In this document: positions 28,190-38,576 of the stretch, in pieces
Numbering within the stretch: position 1 is the stretch's first letter
How the letters are laid out: the number at the start of each line of letters is the position of its first letter
DNA from: Aspidapion aeneum
Lineage: Eukaryota > Arthropoda > Insecta > Coleoptera > Brentidae
Assembly: GCA_963576565.1 (NCBI GenBank)
Contig: OY755047.1
Coordinates: 4,992,931 to 5,056,930, forward strand
Direction of reading: 5' to 3'
DNA length: 64,000 bases
Program-made: the position numbers and the translations under genes
Notes under the pieces: model-generated
What the model was told of the DNA's origin: nothing
Database searches by the model: none
What the model saw: the letters and a program-made list of their open reading frames with translations, nothing else

Positions 28190-29050
28190 AATATTCGAAA
28201 ATACAAAATAAATTACTTTTGGCCATTTTGGTCTTATTACCTACCCTAAAATTCGCTAAATGACGTTTTTCCGAAGCTTAACTTAGGGTGTAGTTTTTTT
28301 GCATCACTATGGCCCCACCAAACTGCAACTGGGTGCTTTTGTTGCTAAACTTTATAAATTTTAACATATGAATTTTCAAAGTTTGGCTATTTTGGTCTTA
28401 TGGGATTCCCTACCCTAAAATTCACTAAATGACGTTTTTTCGAATCTTAACTTAGGGTGTAGCTTTTTCGCATCACTATGGCCCACCATACTGCAACTCG
28501 GTGCTTTGGTTGATAAACTGTATAGTTTTTAAAATATGAATTTTCAAAATTTGGCTATTTTGGTCTTATGGGATTCCCTACCCTAAAATTCGCTAAATGA
28601 CGTTTTTAAGAATCCTACCTTAGGGTGTAGTTTTTTTGCATCTCTATGGTCCAACCATAAACTAATAATATAAGTCCAACCATAGTGCAACTCGGTGCCT
28701 TTGTTGATAAACTGTATAGTTTTTCAAATATGAATTTTCAAGGTTTGGCTATTTTGGTCTTATGGGATTCCCTACCCTAAAATTCGCTAAATGACGTTTT
28801 TAAGAATCCTAACATTGGGTGTAGTTTTTTCGTATCATTATGGTCCCACCATACTGTAACGCGGTGCCTTTGTTGATAAACTGTATAGTTTTTAAAATAT
28901 GAATTTTCAAAGTTTGGCCATTTTGGTTTTATCGGATTCCCTACCCTAATATTCACTAAATGAAGTTTTTCCTAATTTTAACTCAGGTTGTCGTTGTTTT
29001 GTATCTGTATGTGCCCACCATACTGCAACTCGGTGCTTTTGTGTTTCTGT
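28190..29050. repeat. Tandem array, 165-194 bp period
   Basis: About five units each with GGATTCCCTACCCTAAAATT, CGCTAAATGACGTTTTT, CTTAGGGTGTAGTTTTTT and CTGCAACTCGGTGCTTTTGT. Unit starts lie near 28229, 28394, 28562, 28756 and 28925. The third-to-fourth spacing is longer because of a 25-bp insertion-plus-duplication at 28657-28681. Non-coding. Confidence 0.88.
28649..28681. mobile_element. Micro-insertion with 8-bp duplication in the tandem array
   Basis: GTCCAACC (28649-28656), a 17-bp insert ATAAACTAATAATATAA, then GTCCAACC again. Neighbouring array units lack the insert and have a single copy of the target. The insert equals one half of the palindrome at 32187-32217. Confidence 0.75.
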
Positions 29051-29059
29051 CGAAATACT

Positions 29060-29880
29060 TTTTTTTTAAATTGTTTTAACATTGCCACATAAAAATTGTT
29101 ATAAAAACCAGTTTGGGATTTTCAAAAGTATGTGCAAATATTTGGGAAATATTTCACTATTTTATAAAGGACTACCCATCCTATTTAATGTCTTTAAAAT
29201 TATCGAACGAACCTACTCAGGTGAGACGTGAATGATTAAGGCTATTGACAAGGGGGGGCGATGAGGGCTAAATCCCCCCCAGAGCCACTGCATATTGACC
29301 CCTTAAAGATTAATTTTCAGCAAAACAAAAATCAAGATTAAAATGTAACCAAGCCTCTCCAGGATCCATCTTTCTCTATATCGATCCGGACTCAAGCCCC
29401 CCAGGATTAATTTCTGCGGACGTCACTGCGTTACCAGTCGCTGCTGCCAGATGCAGTGACCCCATTCGAAAGCGTTCAACTAAGAACATCTTTTTTTCTA
29501 ATTTGGGATTCCCTGACATAAGTAGGTACCACTACCTCCCATACAAGACCGGAACTCCCAAAGAAAAAAAGGAAATTAATCAGTACACCTGATGATGGGT
29601 TCCTTGGTTCCGCTTACATTAAAAAAATCATGAGTGCTTGGAAAAACCAAAATACTTGAAATAAGAAATCTTATTCTAGGAAAATTTTATTTACTAAAAA
29701 GTGGTCCCCATGATTTATTTCCAGTCATAAAAGTGGTTTGGTATAATGGGATATGACTGTGTTTTAGGGGACCACAACCTTGAAAGTTCAGCAATGTTTT
29801 TTAAATTTGTGGAGACAAGTTTTTCAAACCCTACCTACCAGTAGCGGCCCGTGAATTAAGTAAAGCTGGGGGGCGTAATA
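29060..29880. other. Repeat-derived intergenic DNA, no gene
   Basis: Contains G-rich patches (29250-29285) and, near 29840, CAGTAGCGGCCCGTG, which resembles a hAT-type end. No frame could be supported. Confidence 0.45.
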
Positions 29881-30720
29881 TACAATATACTTGAAACAAG
29901 TCCTTAAAGTATGCAAGAGAAAATGTCAAAACATGGGAATTCCGTTGGAAGGAACCACCTTGTATACTTTAAAATGTTTCGCCAATGATCAGATAGTAGT
30001 GGCTCAGGATTATGACGACCCCGAATATATGACACGAAAACTAATAGAAGAATACAATAAGTGGGGACTAGAGGTTAATCTCAATAAGACAGAGTATATG
30101 TGTATCGGTGGAACGAAACAGGATCTAATTTTAAATACCGGGCAGCAAATTCTTAGGTCTAAAAATTACAGCTAAGGCAACACTAGACAAAGCTATAAAA
30201 GATCGAAACGTACAAGGAAGAAAAGCAATAACTTTATTAAATGGAATAATTTGGGACCAAAGTATATCAAAATATAACAAAAAGCTTATATATAACACCA
30301 TTGTAAAAAGTATTATTACATACGGCTCAGAAGTATGGCCAATCAAGGATAGAACAGAAAAAATGCTTTCCGCTACGGAGATGAACTATTGGAGAAGAGC
30401 AGCAGGGAAATCAAAAAGAGAAAGAGTTACAAATCAAAGAATAAGAGAAATTATGACAGTGGGTGAACGTACTTTAGTAAAAGATAAAAGAACAAAACAA
30501 CTGGTGTGGTACGGACATGTACAAAGAATGAATGATGAAAGACCACCTAAACAAATACTACAATGGAAACCAACTGGCCGAGGAAAACAAGGCCGGCCAA
30601 GGAGAAGCTGGAGAAAAGGAATAGACAGTGAAACAAGAATAAGAGGCCTAGATGATGAATTAAGGCAAACAGAAACGAGTGGAGATTGTGTATCGGAATT
30701 CGTAGAACGTTGTGAAACCG

Positions 30721-30768
<48 letters not shown>

Positions 30769-30770
30769 GT
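29880..30770 (+). mobile_element. Non-LTR retrotransposon, 5'-truncated (copy A)
   Basis: Begins inside the reverse transcriptase and runs to the 3' end, finishing in a (TA)n run at 30725-30767. The catalytic box, CFADDQ in the sister copy at 63.4 kb, reads CFANDQ here, and an extra codon is inserted before it. A frame break near 30165 separates the RT part (29891-30175) from the tail (30363-30721: WRRAAGKSKRER, WYGHVQRMNDERPPKQ). Inactive. Confidence 0.88.
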
Positions 30771-30833
30771 GGCGCAAATGGATTAAGGGTGGGGGTAATG
30801 GATTTTTTAAGCAGAACTTATCTGAGTTTGTAA

Positions 30834-31085
30834 TTTTTTTTTACCTAAGAATGAAAATCCAGTCCAAGAATTCAGATGTTCTCTGGAAGATTCATGTTTT
30901 CTTATTTTCTCAGGAAGATGGTGCAAATCCTTCACACCCGTTCGTGCCCAATTAGGGTCAATTCTTGATGCCGCATTATAAAACAACACACACAAGAAAC
31001 AGTACAACAGGTTGGTTAAATCAGACCAGCAAATCCAGTTATTTTTCCTATAAAATGACCAGGGTTGGATGGTCTGAAACAAACC
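30834..31085 (-). pseudogene. hAT transposase fragment, TTF-type zinc finger
   Basis: A minus-strand frame reads NNWICWSDLTNLLYCFLCVL, then WARTGVKDLHHLPEKIRKHE and SSREHLNSW. This is the pattern of the TTF-type finger at the N-terminus of one group of hAT transposases (W-C-C...C-W/F-x-C-L-L-F; TG-x-x-D-L-x-x-L; H-E-x-S-x-x-H). Several zinc ligands are lost and the rest of the protein is absent. Confidence 0.65.
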
Positions 31086-31089
31086 AGCC

Positions 31090-31866
31090 CTGGCAATTTT
31101 TTTTTATTCGGCCCTTGCTACAGCACATAAATTTTACGGCAAAGAAAAAGAAGCCATATTGTGTTATTTTTGTTTTTGATATATGGAGGTTTTGTTATTA
31201 AATAACATGCTTAATATCTAATTTTTTCACAAAATGAAAACTCAAAAAGAAAATAAAAACGTACAAAATTTCAACATACAGCTTTGCCCCCGTTAGTTAA
31301 AAGCTGCAAGTATTTTTTTTTTTCGAATTTAGGTTTTTGGTCTCGACGGATTTTCCATCATGTCTTATGTAATAAAATTAAAAAAAAAAACAAATAGCAG
31401 TAATTGTAGTACTGCCTTATGGACAATTAAAATTTTAAAGTCGTTTTTTTCCGAACCACACTTTCGTCACTTGCACCCTTTTAACTACCGGGGGCAGAGC
31501 AAATAAGCTAATTTTTCATATGGTAAAGATTTTTTTAATAATGAACTTGATGCTGCAATTTTATCTATGATCTCCTTAATTTGAATTGGACTCAATAACG
31601 ATTTTTCAATCGGTTAAGCGATTTCTTAGATTTTTTCGCAACTAAGATATGAAATATTGGCAAGGCCGTACCAAAGGGGGAGATCAGGGGGATCAATCCC
31701 CACCAAAATAGTCAACAAAGTGTGTTGAGATTTCACAACAGCAACACAAATAAGAAAAAAATTGGACAATATTTTTATTACATATTTTTAATCTCCCGAT
31801 TTTTTCATCTGGATATTGGTATTGTAAAAAGATATTAATAAGTTAGTGCCATTATCACAGTAGGAT
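31090..31866. other. Repeat-derived DNA, no gene
   Basis: AT-rich, with a G-rich patch near 31670-31710. Nothing supportable. Confidence 0.45.
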
Positions 31867-32136
31867 CTTATTGGAATAAAACCTGGCTTTATTTTGGAGT
31901 CGACTTTATTTTGACACAAATACACAGAAAACTAACATCTGACCTCTCAAAATTGACATACCAAAGCCAAATTTAATAATAAAGACGCTAACTTTCATTT
32001 AATAAATACCGTCACTAATAAATCTGGTTTTTAAATACACAAAGGCCGAATTTTGAAGCAGAGCAGCTGCTTTTTATATGTAAATCTGTCACAATAATGC
32101 CGGTTTTAAAATTAGGTCAGGTTTTATTCCAATAAG
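31867..32136. mobile_element. MITE with CTTATTGGAATAAAACCTG ends
   Basis: Starts CTTATTGGAATAAAACCTG and ends with its exact inverse CAGGTTTTATTCCAATAAG. The interior (ACTTTATTTTGACACAAAT, CTCAAAATTGACATACCAAA) is shared with 58165-58866 and, more diverged, with part of the hAT element at 24.9 kb. No clear target duplication. Confidence 0.7.
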
Positions 32137-32178
32137 TGTCTAATCTTACACGAAAAGTAACAGATGCAACGGGTAATA

Positions 32179-32225
32179 CTTCTGAGATAAACTAATAATA
32201 TATTATATTAGTTTATGCTTCTGAG
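32179..32225. mobile_element. Micro-palindrome with 8-bp target duplication
   Basis: CTTCTGAG (32179-32186), then a 31-bp insert that is nearly a perfect palindrome (arms ATAAACTAATA and TATTAGTTTAT), then CTTCTGAG (32218-32225). There is no room for any coding sequence. Confidence 0.75.
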
Positions 32226-33700
32226 ATGCAACCGCAGCCCACGAGAAAGACCGGCCCGGGCGCGGAAATATCACGTGACCGTAGGAGTCCCACAAAAAAA
32301 CGCATCACGGCCCGCTGTCATTATAAAACATGTGTGTGTTCAGTTTTGGTATGTTTGTTTACGTCGATTTTTTTTAAATTCGGGCCCGAATTTAGTAAAT
32401 TTTATCAAAGTTATTAAAATAACGCAGCCCACGAAAAAGACTGTAGTGGGCTGCGTTAAAATAATTAATGGCTAATGAGTAAATTATAAAGAAAATACCT
32501 ATAAGATAAACAATGCCGCGAACGTGTAATTAGTGTTGTTCCTTGTCGGTCCAACTATAAAATTGAAACCTAATATGTTGCAAACGGGAAAGAAATGGTA
32601 AAATATAAGATCTTGGATAAGATTGATCAAGTAATAGACATCCTTAGTGACATTTTCGATAGTGAGAGTGAATAATGTGTTCAGTTGTCATTTCTTATTG
32701 AACAATTAGGTCTCTTGAAAAGGTAACCTGAGAATCGAAGATATGGTGGATACACTTTAATGTTGGCTTCATCTTTGTTTATCCAGTTATCCAGTGCATA
32801 AACGTCAATTTACAATTCTAAGGTAATATGTCTTCCAAACCCTCGCAATATTAAAAAACTGATTTGCAAAATATTGTTAACAGATAGTAATCTCTTTGGT
32901 AGTGTGAAATATTTATAAAGTAAGATACAGCTTTTAAAAGAACATGAGTTGGTAGTTAACTTACACTTTATTGAAATAGATATTAAACTTTGTGCTGGGT
33001 AATTTTTCAAAAAATTATTGACGACCACTACATTCAGTTCATTGAATGGGAAAACCATCTCACTTATTCACAAAATCACTTGTTTCTTTTTAATAAATTA
33101 TCGTGAAATGTTTTATATTAAAAATTTTTCTTCAGATAACTCTAGCGAGTGTTTTTGTGGAGAAAAACTATTGTCAAAGCTTGAAAAAATTAGTTTAAGG
33201 GCATGTAAAGTTTTTTTTAATAATTTTATTAAAAAGCACAATGATTTAGTGTCTGCTAATAAATCTTTGAATAAGAACTCAAATATGATGACAGTCAAAG
33301 AAAAATTAAAAAACTAAAAGCTTAGGTTTGATATGTCCAATTTTGAAAGACTTGTATAGATTTGAAGTTACTAACGATATTATGTACCTAATATATGTAC
33401 CTAAAGATATTAGAGTGCAAATTTTGTATAATTTTTTATTTTATAGATTCAGTTCTTTTATCTATAATAAACACATATATCAGCAAAATATTTTTTTCAA
33501 TTTTTGCCTATAAAAATTTTTTTTTTATTTATTTAAATTGTGTAAAAACATATAATATATTAAGCAATACAATAAGAATCCTGGGACTCTTAAGATCACG
33601 TGACCGCCGACTTGCTTATAACGCGCCATGGTCGGTCTTTATCGTTGGCAGCGAGATGCAACCAATGAGTATCATTGATGCAACCAAGGCCAACACAAAA
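32226..33700. other. Intergenic repeats, no supportable gene
   Basis: Contains a hairpin at 32423-32455 (GCAGCCCAC ... GTGGGCTGC). A short plus-strand frame at 33018-33317 (SSECFCGEKLLSKLEKISLR and a Lys/Asn-rich tail) has no family I recognise and no splice or start context; it may be a transposon remnant. Confidence 0.45.
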
Positions 33701-33706
33701 ATAGAG

Positions 33707-34262
33707 GCCACGACCCTGAAAAAATCAGCTGTTCTCCCGGGGCTGAATTTTACATTGGGTCTTATGGGAGGTCAGACGTTTTTTTATGATATTTTCAAAA
33801 TGGCTCTACAGATTTCCGCAAAATTTCAGTGAAATATTCTCAGACACCATCCTGATATTCCACCAAAGGTTTGTAAGGAAGCAACATGATTAAAAGGTTA
33901 AAATCTTCAAGATTTAGCATTCCTTATTTTGAATTCAAATTACCCGCCATGTACCACATGCCAACTGTTATATTTGACATGTATTTGACTTTGTCATATG
34001 TGATTGTCACATTCGCTTCTGCTTTAAACTTATGTTTTGTGTGAGCTATGAAAAATTAGGGCTTACTATACATTTAAAAAAAATTGTTCTGCCAGAATAA
34101 AGTAAAAACAATCTCAAAAACGGCTTTATTTAAAAAAAATCAAATATCCATGAACCGTCATTCCAACTTCAATATTTTAAAGACAATCAGCTGTTTCGTA
34201 ACGTGACCATCAAAAAAAAATCAGCCCCGGATGTGACGTCAACAAAGTGGAGGATCGTGGCC
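33707..34262. mobile_element. Possible MITE with GGCCACGA ends
   Basis: Left end GGCCACGACCCTGAAAAAAT ... CAGCTGTT ... GGGGCTGA; right end inverted AATCAGCCCCGG ... GGATCGTGGCC. CAGCTG words occur near both ends. Terminal match is imperfect and no target duplication was found. Confidence 0.45.
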
Positions 34263-34281
34263 CGTCCATTTTGATAGCCCT

Positions 34282-34328
34282 GATGCAACCTTAGAGTAAT
34301 AATAATATTATTACTCTGAGGATGCAAC
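34282..34328. mobile_element. Micro-palindrome with 8-bp target duplication
   Basis: GATGCAAC (34282-34289), a 31-bp near-palindromic insert with ends CTTAGAGTAATAAT and ATTATTACTCTGAG, then GATGCAAC (34321-34328). It shares its terminal 13 bp with the insertion at 42983-43010. Confidence 0.8.
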
Positions 34329-34329
34329 T

Positions 34330-35119
34330 CATTTGGCATCCAGTTCGAATGTTATGTCGATGGCCCGAGAACTGTGTTTGCTGTTCTCGGGTATGGCCCT
34401 GAATTGGTACCCAACCATATACGTACGTAATACACCTATGTATGGTAGGTAACTAATCTGATCGTTCATTTTATTGCCGCCAAAGAGTGGGCAGATTATA
34501 TACTATTTAATGTGTATTTAAACTGGGATTTTGTGATTGTTTATTATAAATTAAGGGTTTAAGATTTGATTTTCATTTGCGTTTTGAATTTCGACGCGTC
34601 AAGACGTATAAATTTGTCGTTTGTCGATGCCGGAAAATTTTGTTTGACTTTCGGAAATCACGCGAAAATATTTTGGAAATTTTTGAAAAAAAATTTGAAT
34701 TTTTAAAAAAAATTTTGTTTTTGTTTTTGTTTTTGGATTTTTTTCTTTAAATCTTGGTAAGTACTAGACATTAGAATTACAACGAAGTTTCCGCAGTTTT
34801 ATGGACAAAAAAAAATCAAGAAAAGGTATATTCTTTCCTTACTTCATATGACATGACTTATAATAAAATTTTTATTTTTTTCATAACTTTTTTGATTTTT
34901 GGCTTTTAGTAGATAGTTTTCACATTAGTACCTATTTGTAAATAGTATTTACCTTTAGCTGGTCTTTTTTTAAAAAGTTTTTCATTGAGCGTTTTTAAAA
35001 ATGTTTTTTTGTCTAATTACCAAAACCTTCTGTTTACAATTTTTAGACAAAAGTTTCTCAACGAAAAACTTTTTTAAAAGTTAGTTTTTGTTTAAATGTG
35101 ATTTAATACTATTAACGAT
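34330..35119. other. Intergenic, no gene seen
   Basis: AT-rich; T-rich tract at 34680-34760. No feature could be supported. Confidence 0.5.
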
Positions 35120-35268
35120 GATTACAAAAATAAACGGATTCATGATGGATCTGATACCTTCATAACCGTTTAAGTTTTCGTAAATATCTCGGAAACTAAA
35201 GTTCCTACAAAGTCTTTCTTTCTGTTCTACTATATGCCGGAAACTGCTTGATGCAAAGCTTCGTGAAG

Positions 35269-35491
35269 AAGCAGCGGCGTAGCGTGCCTGACGGGGCGGG
35301 GGGGTTGAAAACTGAAAAATGCGCCAATAAAAAATTGCGACCAAAATAAAAAACAAGCTTTAGATTTTTTTACATATTTTCCATCAATTTCATGAAAAAA
35401 CACAAAAAATACCTTAAAATTCGACATCATGAGGCTTCGCCACCCCAGAGGCCTCGGCCCCCCCCAAGACATATTCCTGGGTGCGCCACTG
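35269..35491. mobile_element. G-rich hAT-like MITE
   Basis: Starts CAGCGGCGTAGCGTGCC with a G run and ends CCTGGGTGCGCCACTG after a C run. Same style as 41290-41435 and 57047-57233. No clean 8-bp duplication, perhaps because the target was deleted. Confidence 0.6.
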
Positions 35492-35662
35492 ACAGTTTTA
35501 TACACTATTTTACCTGAAAATTTCATGAAAATCGGTTAAGCGGTTAAGGAGCTATCTTGTTACACACAGACATACACACACACGGACAGACGTCACGACG
35601 ACATTGCTAGATAGGTCAAAATGCACCCAAATAACATATTTTCAGCGTTATCTCAAGATTTT

Positions 35663-36345
35663 AGCTCACACATATACTATACTATAGTAGTGTGAGCTAT
35701 GGTGATCCTAATTTTTTCGAGAAAAAAAAAGTTGCTCCGATTTCAAAATTTTTTATATATCTTTGCGTTTCAGATGATTTTGAAACTTTTTTGTTGCGCC
35801 GTCTGTCTGTCTGTCTGTATGTCTGTCTGTAACGACCAACGCGCATAACTCAAAAACCGCTTGGCCGATTTTAATGAAATTTGGTACCCAGGCTGGGTTT
35901 TGGGCCGAGATGGTCCCATTTAAAAATGAACAAAATCCACCGAGCACAAACCAAATAAAAGGGCGTGTGTGACATCAAACGAAAGGTAATTGAGTCTGGA
36001 GTTCAACAAAATACATTTTAATCTATTTTCAAAAAAGGGTGGGGGTATATTTTAAAAATTAGAGTTTAAGTGAAAATATGGCGTGTGTGATATCAAACGA
36101 AAGGTAATTGAGTCCGGAGTTTAACAAAATACATTTTAGTTTTTGTTTTTTTTAAGGGTGGAAGTAGATTTCAAAAATTTGAGTTTAAGTCAAAACATGG
36201 CTTGTGTGGTATCAAACAAAAGGTAATTTAGTCCGGAGTTGAATAAAATATATTTTAGTTTTTAGTTATATTAGCTCACACGTACACTATAACTATAGTA
36301 CCTAGTGTGAGCTTAGGGGCCCATATATTGGCAGAGTATTTTTTC
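35663..36345 (+). mobile_element. Element with AGCTCACAC palindromic ends
   Basis: Near each end is a short palindrome bounded by AGCTCACAC and GTGTGAGCT (35664-35699 and 36270-36310). Inside is GTCTGTCTGTCTGTATGTCT, then CAAAAACCGCTTGGCCGATT, then three tandem ~115-bp units containing TGTGATATCAAACGAAAGGT. A second copy in opposite orientation is at 56344-57245; both share GGGGCCCATA and TTGGCAGAGTATTTTTT beyond one palindrome. No protein. Confidence 0.8.
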
Positions 36346-36393
36346 TTCGGAAACAATACCTTCTCTATCCACTGCTGTGCGGGCTAGGAAGGT

Positions 36394-37231
36394 AAAAATA
36401 TGTTTCTTTCCCCGCTCATTTTTTTTCCTTTCTTTAAAACATCCACTATAACTAACCTTTTAAATTGTTTCTATAAATAATTTTTAAATTTGCATTATAA
36501 TCAAATTATTTTTTATTATTTTGAAATATTTAGGCATATTAAATAGTATTAATTTATAAAAGGATTTGCCTCCTTTTATAAATTATAAAATTTAAGGTTT
36601 TGAAAAAATTTATGTGTGCTTAAGATACCTAGGTATACAGGGTGTTTTATGACTATTCCAAAAACCTTTATGCCTAAGTCCGGGATAATATAAAAAATAG
36701 ATTTATGAAAAAAAGTTTTTGATAATTTTTTTAAACAAAACTTTTTTTCAAATTGTTCAAAATAGGATTTCAACCACCCAAACTTGCATTGAAGTCAATG
36801 TGGAAAATTTTAAACAGCTTTTTGAGAAAAAAGTACGTTTTTTTCAACTTTTTAATTTTTGATCTCTTTTTTTGTAAGACTTTTATGACTTTTTTTTGCA
36901 TAAATCGACTTGTTATGTTACCCCGAACTTAAGGTTAAAGTTCGTGAAACACTCTGTATATAAGTATTTTTCAAACTAAATTTCTAAATTGAAAAAAAAA
37001 CTAATTTTATATTTATACAAAATTAAAAAAATATAAATTTTACTTATAAAACCTATCGTTTACACGGCAAAAATTTTTGTCTACAATGAAGACACCTACT
37101 TTTCTTGAATAAATTGTTTTACCTTAAAACAATTTGTTTTGAATTAAAATATTTCTTTTTAGTTCAACGCAGCGTTTAATCTTGAAATGAGACTTCATTT
37201 TGTAACAAAGCAAGTTGTCTTCATATAAGTA
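36394..37231. other. Intergenic, no gene seen
   Basis: AT-rich. A phrase near 36637 (ACAGGGTGTTTTATGACT) resembles ends of the TA-flanked foldbacks but has no partner. No gene. Confidence 0.45.
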
Positions 37232-38574
37232 GGGGAAGTCCGGGCAAAGTGAATACCCCGGGCAAAGCGAATTCTCCTTATAGCTACCAAATGATTAGCT
37301 CACGGTTTGTTGCGTATTAACAACTAAGCTCAGCCACCGCATCTCAGTTCCAGGCAAACATTTGCTTAAGCTATCACGCCACGTAGCTTGTGTAAAACGT
37401 TAAAGTGTGTTATTCCGTAAAATATATTGATTTCACAAGGTAAGTTTTTCGCAAATAATCATAGCGCTATTTAATTGGCAATTTTAGGTTTTTTACAGTT
37501 CTAATCTATTCTTAAGTAGCTCTACTTTCTGTATATATAATTTGGATTGAAGTGGCCATTTTTTTTAAAAAACAATATAACCTCGAAAATGGTTACGTCG
37601 GGCAAAGTGAATAGGGCAAAGTGAATACCATATTCTCTTTGCCCGGCCGTTTTAATATTTTACGTTAACTTTAATAACAGATACATTTTGTTATAGATGG
37701 TCAACAAAAGAAGGACAAAACAATGCACCTGGAGTAAAGATGTGATGCAAACAGCCATAGATTTTTGCAAAAGTGGCGAATCGATTAAAGGAAGAGCCAA
37801 AAAGTGCGGGTTACCATATGCAACTTTATATAGGCACCTAAAAAGTGGCACTGCGTCTCCACAAGTACACCAATAAAAGAAGAACAAAATGAAAGATTTG
37901 AAAAAAACAAAGTTAAGAAAGTCACTAAGAAATTGTATAACAACTCTACGACGATTTCGCAAAAAACTGGCAAAGAGAATAAGAACACTAAAAACAAGCC
38001 CTCCAAAAATGACAAGGAAGCTAAAGAGCAGAGGAAAGTTGAGAAATTTAACGATATTACATGCATTTTTTGTGGTGAAATTTATACTAAAAAAGATGGC
38101 AATCCAACAACAACAAAGATTGGATTCGATGTATTGTATGTTATCAATGGTGTCACGAAGAATGTTCCGCATTTAAAGGCAGCGGAGATTACATATGTGA
38201 TAATTGCTCCAATTAGATATTTTAAAAAAATATTTTTGTTTAGTATTCTTCAAGATTTTACTTATATATTTAGATAATATAAGTTTTGAAGTTTACAGGA
38301 TTACATTTTACGTGTCTTGGCAGCATTTCCTAATCTTATCCACTTTGCCCAGCTGTAGTATCCACTTTACCCAGAGGTCCGGGCAAAGTGGATACTGCTA
38401 CCATTTTTTTATTTTTAGCCAAACGACACAATAGTTTTAAGAAAAAAAAATCTACTACTTTAAAAACTAAATAAATAAGGACTGATTTTAGATAGTTACT
38501 TTAGTTTATTTTCTAATAACTTTTCTTTGAAATCCATACAAAACTTAAGGTATTCACTTTGCCCGGACTTCCCC
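37232..38574 (+). mobile_element. Pogo-type transposon, internal deletion derivative
   Basis: The ends are a perfect 26-bp inverted repeat beginning GGGGAAGTCCGGGCAAAGTG, flanked by TA on both sides (37230-37231 and 38575-38576). The GGGCAAAGTGAATA motif repeats inside both ends. The coding remnant keeps the N- and C-terminal domains of a pogo-like transposase and lacks the DDE nuclease between them. 1343 bp. Confidence 0.9.
37697..38215 (+). pseudogene. Pogo-like transposase remnant: psq-type HTH plus C-terminal zinc finger
   Basis: ATG at 37697 opens 59 codons (MVNKRRTKQCTWSKDVMQTA ... CGLPYATLYRHLKSG), a psq/CENP-B-type helix-turn-helix. The chain then shifts frame at about 37870 into a Lys-rich linker (NKNTKNKPSKNDKEAKEQ) and ITCIFCGEIY. 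It shifts again near 38110 into WIRCIVCYQWCHEECSAF and YICDNC, then stops. The Cys/His spacing resembles a PHD-like finger found at the end of insect pogo-type transposases. No catalytic Asp region remains. Confidence 0.8.
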
Positions 38575-38576
38575 TA

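Larger units (their letters stand above)
35120..36393 (-). mobile_element. Family-X repeat interrupted by two younger insertions
   Basis: The left edge (AAATAAACGGATTCATGATG) and the right edge (CTGCTGTGCGGGCTAGGAAG) are the two ends of family X. Between them lie a G-rich hAT-like insert (35269-35491) and the AGCTCACAC element (35663-36345). The host core resumes between inserts (AAAATCGGTTAAGCGGTTAA). Confidence 0.75.

Noticed and set aside
30725..30767. (TA)n run as a free microsatellite
   Set aside because: It is the 3' tail of the non-LTR copy; copy C ends in a similar, shorter run.
32423..32455. GCAGCCCAC/GTGGGCTGC hairpin as a Helitron 3' end
   Set aside because: No CTRR terminus follows it and no matching TC start was found upstream.
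37660..38172. A 170-codon minus-strand frame over the pogo remnant
   Set aside because: It is the antisense shadow of the Lys-rich transposase linker; hydrophobic Phe/Leu runs are what AAA/AAG codons give in reverse.
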